Source: Egicoccus sp. AB-alg2
Lineage (GTDB): Bacteria; Actinomycetota; Nitriliruptoria; Nitriliruptorales; Nitriliruptoraceae
Length of the DNA: 64,000 nucleotides
Direction: 5' to 3'
Assembly (NCBI RefSeq): GCF_041821065.1
Contig: NZ_JBGUAX010000006.1
Location: forward strand, 62,001 to 126,000
Position numbers and translations under genes: made by a program. The notes under the pieces were generated by a model. It did no database searches. It was not told the DNA's origin and was given only the letters and a program-made list of their open reading frames with translations. This document shows, piece by piece, positions 17,152-25,672 of the stretch; within the stretch, counting starts at the first letter, position 1; every line of letters starts with the position of its first letter.

Positions 17152-18027
17152 TCAGCCGGCGCGTGACCACAGTTCCGTGCGCCCCGCGCCGGCGGCCGCC
17201 AGACGCTGCGGCAGCGCGGGTTCGAAGCGCGCCAGTGCGTCGACGAGACCGCGGTCGCGGGCGACGGTCTCCGGCACGACGACCAGTTCCTCGGCGCGGC
17301 CGCCGGGGACCGGGGCCTCGACGGCCGCGAGCAGTTCCAGCCGGCGGGCCACGCGGCCGTTGCCGACCGGTTCCCCCGCCACGTCCAGGGCGAGCACGTC
17401 GTCGAGGTCGGCCTGCAGGACGCGCCCACGGGCCGGGCGGACGCCGAGCCGGCCGTCCTCGACCGTGAGCTCGACGGGGTCGTCGGAGGGGTGACCGAGC
17501 GCGACCGGCACGTCGGCCGGCACGAGCAGGTCGAGCAACAGTTCGGTCGGCAGGTCGGCCGGCGACAGCGTCGGGCTGCCGCCGTCGCGGGTGAGGTAGC
17601 TCACCTGCGGGCCACGGGCGGCGTCCGTGCGCCGGATCTCCTCGACCTCGTCCCAGGGGACGGCACGGTCCAGGGCGGCGCCGCGGATGCCCGTGCCGTC
17701 GACCAGCAGCAACGGCCGCACGACACGCAGCACATGACGGAGCCCGCGCCAGCCGTGGACGGCCAGCGCCGCGGCGGCGACCGCCAGGACGACCGGCCCC
17801 GCGACGGGCAACGCGACCCAGACCGCGTAGAGCAGGCCCGCCTCGATCAGCAGCAGCGGTAGCGTCCAGGCCGCGAGCAGCCACAGCCGGCGCCAGGTGC
17901 CGCGGACCCGGACCGCGCCGCTGGGATCACGGTCGACCCGGACCTCGACGTCACCACCGACCCGGTTGTAGCGGCCCGTGGGCACGTCGGCTGGCTGCGT
18001 CGTGGGAGCGACGTCGGTGGAGGGCAT
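17152..18027 (-). CDS. Membrane protein with PH-like domain, function unknown
   Basis: 291 residues. A soluble N-terminus (about 45 residues) is followed by two membrane helices (about 48-95) and then a long cytoplasmic part with alternating strands. It contains LLLVDGTGIRGAALDRAVPWDEVEEI, a pattern common in bacterial PH-domain membrane proteins, where the Trp-Asp-Glu marks the domain start. ATG 18027 chosen; longer GTG readings run into Pro/Ala-rich non-coding-looking sequence. Confidence 0.65.
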   Translation of the reverse strand: MPSTDVAPTTQPADVPTGRYNRVGGDVEVRVDRDPSGAVRVRGTWRRLWLLAAWTLPLLLIEAGLLYAVWVALPVAGPVVLAVAAAALAVHGWRGLRHVLRVVRPLLLVDGTGIRGAALDRAVPWDEVEEIRRTDAARGPQVSYLTRDGGSPTLSPADLPTELLLDLLVPADVPVALGHPSDDPVELTVEDGRLGVRPARGRVLQADLDDVLALDVAGEPVGNGRVARRLELLAAVEAPVPGGRAEELVVVPETVARDRGLVDALARFEPALPQRLAAAGAGRTELWSRAG

Positions 18028-18284
18028 GAGGGCGCTCCGGCGAGGGGAGGAGCTCGAGGCGAGAGGGTGCGACCGGGGTGAGCGGACGCGGGCGGCAGCA
18101 GGGCTCCCCGACTGCGGCGGCGGTACAGGCGGCGGCTCGGGGGCCACGACGCGAGGGTACCCGCGCGCCACGGCTGACGGCCGGGGCCCGGGTGACCGGG
18201 TCGCGCCTTCGCGGCGGCCAGCGGCACCCCTGGGCCCGGGTGGCCGGTGACGGCCGAAGGGCGGGCTCCGGTAGCGTCGGGCCG

Positions 18285-19529
18285 GTGACCCGACCACCCG
18301 CCTCCGCACCACGCGCCACGCCGCGGACCACCCCGCAACTGCTGCGCGACCGGGCCTTCGGACCGTGGTTCCTCGGCAACGTCGTGTCCAACAGCGGCAA
18401 CTGGCTGTTCAACGTGACGGCGGCCGTCGTGGTCTTCCGGCTGAGCGGCTCGGCCCTGCTCGTCGGCCTCGTCTCGGTGGCCCAGTTCGGACCGCTGCTG
18501 CTGCTCTCCCCCGTCGGCGGTGCCCTCTCCGACCGCGTCGACCGCCGTCGCCTGCTGCTTGCCGCCCAGGCGTTCGCGGCGGCGGCGGCGACGGCGCTGG
18601 CCGTCGCGTCGGTGGTCCTGGGCGTCGAGGGATTGGGTGCCTGGCCGATCGTGGCGTGCGCCCTCGGCATCGGGATCGGCCAGGCGTTCGCCGCACCGGC
18701 CCTGAACGCACTCGTCCCCGCGCTCGTCGACGACCCGGACCTCGAGGCCGCGGTGGCGCTGACGTCGCTGACCTTCAACATGGGACGCGCGCTCGGGCCG
18801 GCGACCTCGGGCGTGCTGCTGGCCACGCTGGGTGCGGAACCGGCGTTCGTGCTGAACGCCGTCAGCTTCCTGGTCCTCATCGCAGCGCTGCTCGTCGTCC
18901 ACCCCCGCCCGCGCACCGAGCCCGCCCACCGGGACCGCTCGGTGCGGGCGGGCCTGCGCCACGTCCGCGCCGATCCGGTGCTGCTCCTGCTCCTCGCCGC
19001 GGTCGCCGCCACCGGCTTCGCCGCCGACCCCGCCATCACCCTCGCCCCGTCGCTCGCGCAGGCGGTCGGTGGGGCCGACACGCTCGCGGCCGTGCTCGTC
19101 AGCGCCTTCGGGGTGGCGGCCGTGCCGGCAGCGGCGGTGTCGGGCCGCCTGCAGCGCAGCGTCGGCAGTCTCGAGGTGGCCACCGGCGGCTGCCTCACGA
19201 TCGCCGCCGGGCTGGTCGTGTCGGCCGTGGCGCCGGCGCCCTGGGTGGCGGTCGCCGGCTTCGGGCTCACCGGCGTCGGGTTCGTGCTGGCGCTGACCGG
19301 CTTCACGACCGTCCTGCAACGGCGGGTGCCGGACGCCCTGCGCGGCCGTGTCATGGCGTTGTGGAGCGTGGCATTCCTCGGCAACCGGCCCGTCGCGGCC
19401 GTCATCGACGGCGCGGCGGCCGACCGGTTCGGACCGCGCTGGGCGATGCTGGTCGCCATCACCGTGGCGTCGCTCGGCGCATTCGCCGGTGTGCGACTCC
19501 AACGTCGCCAACGCGCCGAGTCACGCTGA
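18285..19529 (+). CDS. MFS exporter, EntS-like
   Basis: 414 residues, twelve predicted membrane helices. The loop 2-3 motif GGALSDRVDRRRLLL and the N-terminal FGPWFLGNVVSNSGNWLFN segment are typical of the MFS_3/EntS-like drug and siderophore exporters. Start GTG 18285 was chosen because upstream in-frame sequence has non-coding character and overlaps the divergent gene's leader. Substrate unknown; the siderophore importer operon at 32.7-36.8 kb is too far away to imply a link. Confidence 0.87.
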   Translation: MTRPPASAPRATPRTTPQLLRDRAFGPWFLGNVVSNSGNWLFNVTAAVVVFRLSGSALLVGLVSVAQFGPLLLLSPVGGALSDRVDRRRLLLAAQAFAAAAATALAVASVVLGVEGLGAWPIVACALGIGIGQAFAAPALNALVPALVDDPDLEAAVALTSLTFNMGRALGPATSGVLLATLGAEPAFVLNAVSFLVLIAALLVVHPRPRTEPAHRDRSVRAGLRHVRADPVLLLLLAAVAATGFAADPAITLAPSLAQAVGGADTLAAVLVSAFGVAAVPAAAVSGRLQRSVGSLEVATGGCLTIAAGLVVSAVAPAPWVAVAGFGLTGVGFVLALTGFTTVLQRRVPDALRGRVMALWSVAFLGNRPVAAVIDGAAADRFGPRWAMLVAITVASLGAFAGVRLQRRQRAESR

Positions 19530-19553
19530 CGGCGCCCAGCGTCGCGACGACGC

Positions 19554-20642
19554 TCAGGCGTGCACGTGGCCCCGCAGCACCTGTGCCGCGCGGTCGACGT
19601 CGTCCTCGCCGTTGCAGACGTGGAAGGACAGGCGGAGCCGGCCGGCCCGGGTCGCCGCGGCGATGGCGGCGCGCCGCAGCAGCTCCGGTACCGCGTCGTC
19701 CGTGGCGGCGGACACGATGGCGGAGCCGTGCCACGGCAGCCCTACCGCGTCACAGAACCGGTGCGCGAGGGCCGTGGCGTGGGAGTGCAGGGCCTCGGTA
19801 CCCACCTCCAGCAGGAACTCCAGCGAGGCGGCCTGCCCGACCCACGCCTGCCAGGCCGGTGACAGGTCGAACCGACGAGCGTCCTCGGCCAGCCGCAGCG
19901 GGCTGCCGTAGAGGCTCGCCCAGCGGTCCTCGCCCGCGTACCAGTTGGCGTGCACCGGGTGCAGCGCGTCGCGGTGAGCGGGACCGACCGTGAAGAACGC
20001 CGTGCCCCGCGGGGCCAGCAGCCACTTGTAGCCGGCATCGACGGTGTAGCTGAACCGGCGCGGGTCGACGGGCAGCCAGCCGACGGCCTGCGTGGTGTCG
20101 ACGAGCGTGCGGGTCCCGGTCGTTTCGCAGGCCTCCACGAGCGCGTCGAGATCGGCGATCCGGCCGTCGGCGGACTGCACGGCGGAGACGGCCACCAGGC
20201 TGGTCGCCGCCGTGACGGCGTCCGGGAGGCCCTCCAGCGGCACCTCCCGTACCTGCACGCCCTGCCCGCTGCGGGCGAGGAAGGGAAACACCACGCTCGT
20301 AAAGTCGCCGGTCGAAGTCAGCACCTCGCTCCCGGCCGGCAACGACGCGGCCACCATGCCGACGAACGCGGACACCTGCGAGCCCACGGCGACCCAGGAC
20401 GGGTCCACGCCGACCAGGCGCGCGTAGTCCCGACGGCTGGCCTCGACGACGGTGTCGAAGCCCGGCGCCTCGACCGTGCCGCGGCGCCATTCGTCGAGCG
20501 TGCGCTCCAGGGCGGCGAGCGTCCGTCGCGGCGGCAGGCCGAGGCTGGCACTGTTGAGATAGACGACGTCGGGCGCGAACTCCTCGCGCGCCGCCGCCAC
20601 GCGGGTTGCCGGGTCGAGGCTGGCTTCCGTCCGGACCGTCAC
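19554..20642 (-). CDS. Class V aminotransferase (PLP enzyme)
   Basis: 362 residues. Fold-type I PLP enzyme of the aminotransferase V/cysteine desulfurase-like family: YLNSASLGLPPR at the N-terminus, SAVQSADGRIADLD, and the PLP lysine in VDAGYKWLLAPRGTAFF. It lacks the active-site Cys loop of cysteine desulfurases, so a transaminase, lyase or epimerase-type role is more likely. The GTG start (20642) follows GAGGAGCAG; a second GTG sits immediately before. The 172-bp region upstream (20643-20814) holds only its promoter as far as can be seen. Confidence 0.87.
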   Translation of the reverse strand: MTVRTEASLDPATRVAAAREEFAPDVVYLNSASLGLPPRRTLAALERTLDEWRRGTVEAPGFDTVVEASRRDYARLVGVDPSWVAVGSQVSAFVGMVAASLPAGSEVLTSTGDFTSVVFPFLARSGQGVQVREVPLEGLPDAVTAATSLVAVSAVQSADGRIADLDALVEACETTGTRTLVDTTQAVGWLPVDPRRFSYTVDAGYKWLLAPRGTAFFTVGPAHRDALHPVHANWYAGEDRWASLYGSPLRLAEDARRFDLSPAWQAWVGQAASLEFLLEVGTEALHSHATALAHRFCDAVGLPWHGSAIVSAATDDAVPELLRRAAIAAATRAGRLRLSFHVCNGEDDVDRAAQVLRGHVHA

Positions 20643-20814
20643 CACCTGCTCCTCAGTCGCGTACGGGGACGCTACTGCCCGGGCGGCCCGTCGGTGGTTG
20701 TTGGTGGCGACCGACGCCGTGCTGGCGGTCCGAGACCGCACCACCGAGCAGGTCCGCCTGGCGCCGGTGGGGAACCGCGTCGGGGTAGCGGCGGGTCCGG
20801 TGAACGGCCGCGGG

Positions 20815-22329
20815 TCAGAGCGTGCCGGCCGCCAGTCGGGCCCGGACCTCCTTGGCCCGTCGCCGCACCTCCTCGACGTCCGCGAGGCGCTCGAGCGTCG
20901 CGTAGGGCCGGGCCAGTCGGCGGTTGTCCGCCAACACGTCGCGATGACGGTCGAGGAAGTCCCAGTACAGGGTGGTGAAGGGGCACGCCCGCTCACCCAC
21001 GCGCTGCTTCGGGTCGTAGCGGCAGTCGCCGCAGAAGTCGCTCATGCGGTCGATGTACTTGCCGCCGGAGACGTACGGCTTGGTGCTCATGCTGCCGCCG
21101 TCGGCGTACATGCCCATCCCGACCACGTTGGGCACCATCACCCAGTCGGCCCCGTCGACGAACGACGCGTGCATCCAGGCGGTCAACTCCTGCGGGCGCA
21201 CACCGGCGAGGGTGGCCAGGTTGGCCAGCACCATCAGCCGCGGGATGTGGTGGGCATAGGCGTGGCGTTCGATCCAGCCCACGGAGGTGGCGACACATCG
21301 GGCGTCGGTCGACGCCGCGCCCGTGAACGCCGGCGGCAGCGGCTGGTCGTTGCCCAGCACGTTGGCCGCGCGCCAGTCCGCGTCGCGCCACCAGTACAGC
21401 CCCCACACGAACTCGCGCCAGCCGACGACCTGGCGGACGAACCCTTCGGCGCTGTTGAGCGGGACACGCCCCTCGCGGTAGGCGATCTCGGCCGCCTCGA
21501 CCACCTCGCCCGGGTGCAGCATGCCGGCGTTCAAGGCATGGCTGAGCAGCGAGTGCCGCATCGCCCACGACCGTTGCAGCATCGCGTCCTGGTGGGCGCC
21601 GAAGCCGGGCAGGACCTCCTCGACGAAGCGCTGCAGGCGATGCAGCGCCCGGCGACGGGAGGTCGCCCACGTGCCGTCCGGTGGTGCGCCGAACAGCCGG
21701 ACGCCGGGCAGCGACTCCAGGTGGTCCATCACCTCGCGGTCGAGTTCGTCCAGGGCGCTGGTGGTCACGGGCGGCCAGTCACGCCCGTCGCGCGGTGGCG
21801 GCTGGCGGTTGTCGGCGTCGAGGTTCCAGCGTCCGCCCGCCGGCGCGTCTCCGTCCATCAGCACCCCGAGACGGCGCCGCTGCCAGCGGTAGAAGTCCTC
21901 CAGCAGGACCGAGCCGTCCCCGCGCTGGTGCCGGTCCGCCCAGTCGGCGAACTCGTCGTAGTGGCACAGGAACTGGTCGTTGCGCCGCAGTTCGACGCCC
22001 AACCGCTCGAGCGTCGCCCGACCGCGGCGGTTGAGCGGCTCCATCGCTTCGACCGCGTCCGGCCGGTGGTCGCGCACGTGCGCCTCGAGCCCCGCTCGCC
22101 AGGAGTCCGCCTCGCGCCAGTCGACCTCGAACCCGCGCCGTTCGAGGTCGACGGCCAGCCGACGCATGCCGGCCACGAACAGGTGGGCGCGCTGCCGGTG
22201 CCACGGCCGCTCACGGAGCTTGGCGAGCGACAGCACGAACAGGATCCGGTCGACGCCCGGGCGGGCCCCGGCCAGCACCCCGCCCGTCGGGTGCAACTGG
22301 TCGCCGAGCACCCACAACGTCCGGCCCAT
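20815..22329 (-). CDS. phrB-like: Prokaryotic (6-4) photolyase / FeS-BCP cryptochrome-photolyase
   Basis: 504 residues. N-terminal antenna-type domain begins MGRTLWVLGDQLHP, diagnostic of the FeS-containing bacterial photolyases (CryB/PhrB). The C-terminal FAD domain includes SEGFVRQVVGWREFVWGLYW and VMVPNVVGMGMYADGG. Cysteines for a [4Fe-4S] cluster are visible in DARCVA, FCGDC and RACPFT. Family members repair (6-4) photoproducts with FAD, a lumazine antenna and the cluster. Last gene of a probable three-gene unit with the cyclase and DJ-1 genes (80 bp gap to the cyclase). Confidence 0.93.
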   Translation of the reverse strand: MGRTLWVLGDQLHPTGGVLAGARPGVDRILFVLSLAKLRERPWHRQRAHLFVAGMRRLAVDLERRGFEVDWREADSWRAGLEAHVRDHRPDAVEAMEPLNRRGRATLERLGVELRRNDQFLCHYDEFADWADRHQRGDGSVLLEDFYRWQRRRLGVLMDGDAPAGGRWNLDADNRQPPPRDGRDWPPVTTSALDELDREVMDHLESLPGVRLFGAPPDGTWATSRRRALHRLQRFVEEVLPGFGAHQDAMLQRSWAMRHSLLSHALNAGMLHPGEVVEAAEIAYREGRVPLNSAEGFVRQVVGWREFVWGLYWWRDADWRAANVLGNDQPLPPAFTGAASTDARCVATSVGWIERHAYAHHIPRLMVLANLATLAGVRPQELTAWMHASFVDGADWVMVPNVVGMGMYADGGSMSTKPYVSGGKYIDRMSDFCGDCRYDPKQRVGERACPFTTLYWDFLDRHRDVLADNRRLARPYATLERLADVEEVRRRAKEVRARLAAGTL

Positions 22330-22408
22330 GCACCACCGCCTTCGCGCCGCCCGCAGCAATGGTTCGGACCCGCCGCCGACACCGTCCGGCGTGCCTCCAG
22401 ACCGTGGA

Positions 22409-23098
22409 TCAGCCGTCGGACGTGACGGCCGGCGAGCGGGCGACGGCGAAGGCGCGGATCGGCAGCGAGGGTGCGCCCTGGACGGCCAACGGCACGAACG
22501 ACGTCGTCGCCCCGGCGGGGAGGTCCGCGAGGTGGCAGAGGTGCTCGACGACGACGATCCCGGCCCGCAGCAGGTGCGTGTGCGCCGGCCGGGTCGGGTC
22601 GGCAGTGTCGTCGACGTTCCAGAAGTCGACCCCCACGACGGCCGGGCGTGCGGCCACCAGCCGCGCCACCAGCTCGCCGCCGAGGAACGGTCCCGGCTCC
22701 CAGTAGTCCTCGCGCCCCCACCGCCGGTCCCAGTCGGTGCGCACCAGCACGGCGGTCCCGACCAGGCGTTCCGGGTCGGGTAAGGCCAGGTCGAGGTCGC
22801 GGCCGCCGGCCGCCGCCTCACGGGCGTCGAGCACGAGCGTCGGCAGCTCGACCAGCCGGTCGAGCGGCAACCGGCTGACGTCCGGCCCGTCGGGATCGCG
22901 GTGGAACGGGCTGTCGAGGTAGGTGCCGGTGTTGCCGACGAGCTCGAGCCGACCGATGGCGAACTCTGCCCGGTCGTCGTAGCGCGAGCGCGACTCGGCG
23001 TGCGACAGGTGCAGGCCGACCCGCGGGCCCGGCAGGCCGGGATAGCCCGGCATGCCGTCGTGGATCGGGTGGCTGAGGTCGATGACGGTCACGCCCAC
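22409..23098 (-). CDS. Cyclase / kynurenine-formamidase-like metal hydrolase
   Basis: 229 residues. Cyclase-family motifs: DLSHPIHDGMPGYPG at the N-terminus, the metal-binding GTYLDSPFH (family HxGTHxDxPxH, here with Asn-Thr-Gly-Thr-Tyr in place of the first His motif), and PAHTHLLRAGIVVVEHL. Members hydrolyse N-formylkynurenine or related amides. The change at the metal motif makes the substrate uncertain. GTG 23098 was chosen because it lies 7 bases after GGGAGG; it overlaps the end of the DJ-1 gene by 10 bases, so translation is coupled. Confidence 0.85.
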   Translation of the reverse strand: MGVTVIDLSHPIHDGMPGYPGLPGPRVGLHLSHAESRSRYDDRAEFAIGRLELVGNTGTYLDSPFHRDPDGPDVSRLPLDRLVELPTLVLDAREAAAGGRDLDLALPDPERLVGTAVLVRTDWDRRWGREDYWEPGPFLGGELVARLVAARPAVVGVDFWNVDDTADPTRPAHTHLLRAGIVVVEHLCHLADLPAGATTSFVPLAVQGAPSLPIRAFAVARSPAVTSDG

Positions 23099-24456
23099 CG
23101 GGCTGCCTCCCTGGTCGTCGCGGCACGTCGCCGCCGCCACATCGTCGCACCTGCGCCCATGGCGGCGAGCAGGGCCGGAATCATCACCACCTCGAGGGGC
23201 CAGCGGCGACCCGGTAGCGGCGTCGGCAACGGGTACTCGACCCCGGTGGCGACGAGTGCGGCCGCCGAGCGCGAGTCGTGCGTCGCGAGGTCGACCAGCG
23301 CCGCGTCGAAGGCGAACGTCGTGGGGTCGTGGCCGAGGTGGGTGACCGGTGGGCCGGCACCGTCGGCCAGCGCCTGCACCTCCGCGGCGGCACCGGGCGA
23401 TCCGTGACCCGGAACGACCAGCCGGTCCAGGCCGGCGGCCGCGTCCCAGGAGGTCGTCGACACCAGGTGGAGCCCGTGCCGGGTCGTGACGACGCCGTCA
23501 CCGACCAGCTGCACCGTGCTCGCCCCCGTGCGCGGGTACAGGTCGACGACCGCGGCCAGTTCCAACTCGCCGACGCCGTCGCCGACGACGACGCCGACAT
23601 CCGTGCGGTCGATGCGCCAGGCCGAGTTCGCCCGCCAGGTGGCGCGCGACGCCACCGGCACCGTGAAACCGGGCTCGTCGAGCAGGTGCAGGTGCCGATA
23701 GCCCAACCGCCGAGCGGTCGCCGACGCCTCGCCGCGTCCGGCGAACCGCTCGACGACCCGCAGCGACGCGTCCACTGCGGCGGTGATGCCGGCCGAGGAC
23801 ACCACGTTGCCGTCCTCGACCCAACGACGGCCGCGGACCCAGTCGGTTGCCGGATGCCGCGCCTCCAACATCGTGAACAGGTTGCGGTGGGTGGTCGCCG
23901 AACGACCGTCGAGTAGACCGGCCTCGGCCGCGACCCACGAGCCGCCGCAGATCGTGAGCAGGACCGTGTCGGGGCTCACGTTGGCCCGCAGCCACGCCAG
24001 CAGCGGTGCGTTCGCCGGCTCGCCGGCGCGCGGCACGAACGGCAGGACCACCACGTCCGGCGGCCCGGCGAGGGCCCGGTCGAGCTCCGCGAAGTCGTAG
24101 TGGGGCAGGAACTCGGCACCACGTAGCCGAGGGGAGCCGGGGAACAGCGGCAGCACCTCGCGCCGTGGTGCCGCGGTGACGACGTCGAAGTGGCCGGAAG
24201 TCGCCAGCACCCCGACGGGGGCCAGGACGTCGAGGCTCTCCGCGCCGGTGGCCCCGGCGACCACGACCGCGGTCGGCCGGTCCGGGTCCGGCGTTGGTGG
24301 CGGCGGTGGGTCGAGGGGGGCAGGCCGCGGCGAGGTGGCCGTCGCCGACAGGTTGAGGCTCAGGGTGAGCATCGTGAACAGCAGGACGGGCAGCGTCGCA
24401 CCGAACAGGTGCCGCAGGAGCGAGGCCAGCCGGCCACGGCGCAAGGTGTTCCTCAT
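23089..24456 (-). CDS. Membrane-anchored tandem DJ-1/PfpI-domain protein
   Basis: 455 residues. A membrane helix near residues 18-40 and a second near the C-terminus (about 425-445) flank two DJ-1/PfpI-like halves. The first half keeps the nucleophile elbow (TICGGSWVAAEAG, with Cys); the second (DVGVVVGDGVGELELAAVVD...) has the same strand order but no Cys, so it looks degenerate. Between the N-terminal helix and the first domain is a Pro-rich linker. The domains are probably extracytoplasmic. Divergent from a GlxA/FtrA-type regulator that itself carries a DJ-1 domain, and coupled to the downstream cyclase gene. Confidence 0.85.
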   Translation of the reverse strand: MRNTLRRGRLASLLRHLFGATLPVLLFTMLTLSLNLSATATSPRPAPLDPPPPPTPDPDRPTAVVVAGATGAESLDVLAPVGVLATSGHFDVVTAAPRREVLPLFPGSPRLRGAEFLPHYDFAELDRALAGPPDVVVLPFVPRAGEPANAPLLAWLRANVSPDTVLLTICGGSWVAAEAGLLDGRSATTHRNLFTMLEARHPATDWVRGRRWVEDGNVVSSAGITAAVDASLRVVERFAGRGEASATARRLGYRHLHLLDEPGFTVPVASRATWRANSAWRIDRTDVGVVVGDGVGELELAAVVDLYPRTGASTVQLVGDGVVTTRHGLHLVSTTSWDAAAGLDRLVVPGHGSPGAAAEVQALADGAGPPVTHLGHDPTTFAFDAALVDLATHDSRSAAALVATGVEYPLPTPLPGRRWPLEVVMIPALLAAMGAGATMWRRRRAATTREAARWA

Positions 24457-24603
24457 CGAAGTTCCTCGTCGGGATGTGGCGAGCACCCTCCCCCGCGGCG
24501 GGCCGCTCGACCGCACCGACGGCGGCCAGAGGGCGCGCACTTCCTGCCAGCCCGCGGCGCGAAGCCGCCCGCCCCACGGCCCGGGCCGCGTACAGTCCGG
24601 CGC

Positions 24604-25599
24604 ATGCACCGGGTCGCCGCCGTCATCAACCAGGGTTGTCTGACCTTCGACCTCGCCGTGCCGTGCGAGGTGTTCGGCTGGGACCGGTCCTACCTCGCCG
24701 AGGACTGGTACGACTTCCGGGTCGTGGCGGCCGATCCCCCGCCGATCCGCACGGCGACCGGCTTCACCATCGACACCCCGCACCGCCTGGACGTGCTCGC
24801 GGAGGCGGACACGATCCTGATCCCCGGGTGGTCGGACCCGGAGGTGGCGCCGTCCGCGGAGCTCGTGGAGACACTCCACGCCGCCCACGAGCGCGGCACG
24901 CGCCTGGTCTCCATCTGCGTCGGTGCGTTCGTGCTGGCGGCTGCGGGCCTCCTCGACGGGCGGCCGGCGACCACCCACTGGGCCTACGCCGATCGGTTCC
25001 GCACCCGCTTCCCCAGGGTGAGGCTGGACCCACGGGTGCTCTACGTCGACGACGGGCAGATCCTGACGTCGGCCGGCACGGCGGCCGGCCTGGACCTGTG
25101 CCTGCACCTGGTGCGCCTCGACCACGGCGCCGAGGTGGCCAACGGTGTCGCGCGCATGGTGGTGACGCCGCCGCACCGCGAAGGCGGGCAGGCGCAGTAC
25201 ATCGAACGTCCCCTCGCGGCGCCGGGTCGCGGCTCGGAGCTGCAGCCGACCCTGGAGTGGGCACTGACGCGGCTGGACGAGCCGCTGTCGGTCGGGGTGC
25301 TCGCCCGGCACGCCTCGATGAGCCCGCGGACCTTCGCCCGCCGCTTCCGTCAGGTCGCCGGCACCACCCCCGGCGAATGGCTGCTGGAGCAGCGCCTCAC
25401 CCTGGCGCGGCGGCTGCTGGAGACCACCGACGGGACGGTCGACTGGGTGGCGCACCGCTGCGGGTTCGCGTCCGCCGCCACGCTGCGCCATCACTTCGCG
25501 CAGCGGCTGGCCACCTCGCCGCGGGCCTACCGGTTCACGTTCCGCGGCACCTCGGACGACTCCGCCGGTCCGCGACCGTTGGCAGGAACCCAGCGGTAG
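24604..25599 (+). CDS. GlxA/FtrA-type regulator: DJ-1/PfpI domain plus AraC HTH
   Basis: 331 residues. Residues about 1-185 form a DJ-1/PfpI ligand domain (GCLTFDLAVPCEVFG, SICVGAFVLAAAGLL with the elbow Cys, TTHW). Residues about 225-320 form the AraC DNA-binding domain (LSVGVLARHASMSPRTFARRF and VAHRCGFASAATLRHHF). Such proteins usually activate a neighbouring metabolic operon. The start is ATG 24604, 147 bp from the divergent DJ-1/cyclase/photolyase unit, which is the likely target. Confidence 0.93.
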   Translation: MHRVAAVINQGCLTFDLAVPCEVFGWDRSYLAEDWYDFRVVAADPPPIRTATGFTIDTPHRLDVLAEADTILIPGWSDPEVAPSAELVETLHAAHERGTRLVSICVGAFVLAAAGLLDGRPATTHWAYADRFRTRFPRVRLDPRVLYVDDGQILTSAGTAAGLDLCLHLVRLDHGAEVANGVARMVVTPPHREGGQAQYIERPLAAPGRGSELQPTLEWALTRLDEPLSVGVLARHASMSPRTFARRFRQVAGTTPGEWLLEQRLTLARRLLETTDGTVDWVAHRCGFASAATLRHHFAQRLATSPRAYRFTFRGTSDDSAGPRPLAGTQR

Positions 25600-25672
25600 C
25601 TGGCCGTCACGCGGTCGGTCGGGCGGCAGCACGCGTCGGCAGCATCACCGCAGCCGACCGACGAGGACCGAC

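Noticed and set aside
23089-25632. 847-residue minus-strand reading over the regulator
   Set aside because: The upstream half is antisense to the GlxA regulator, whose plus-strand motifs are clear; DJ-1 homology starts near ATG 24456.
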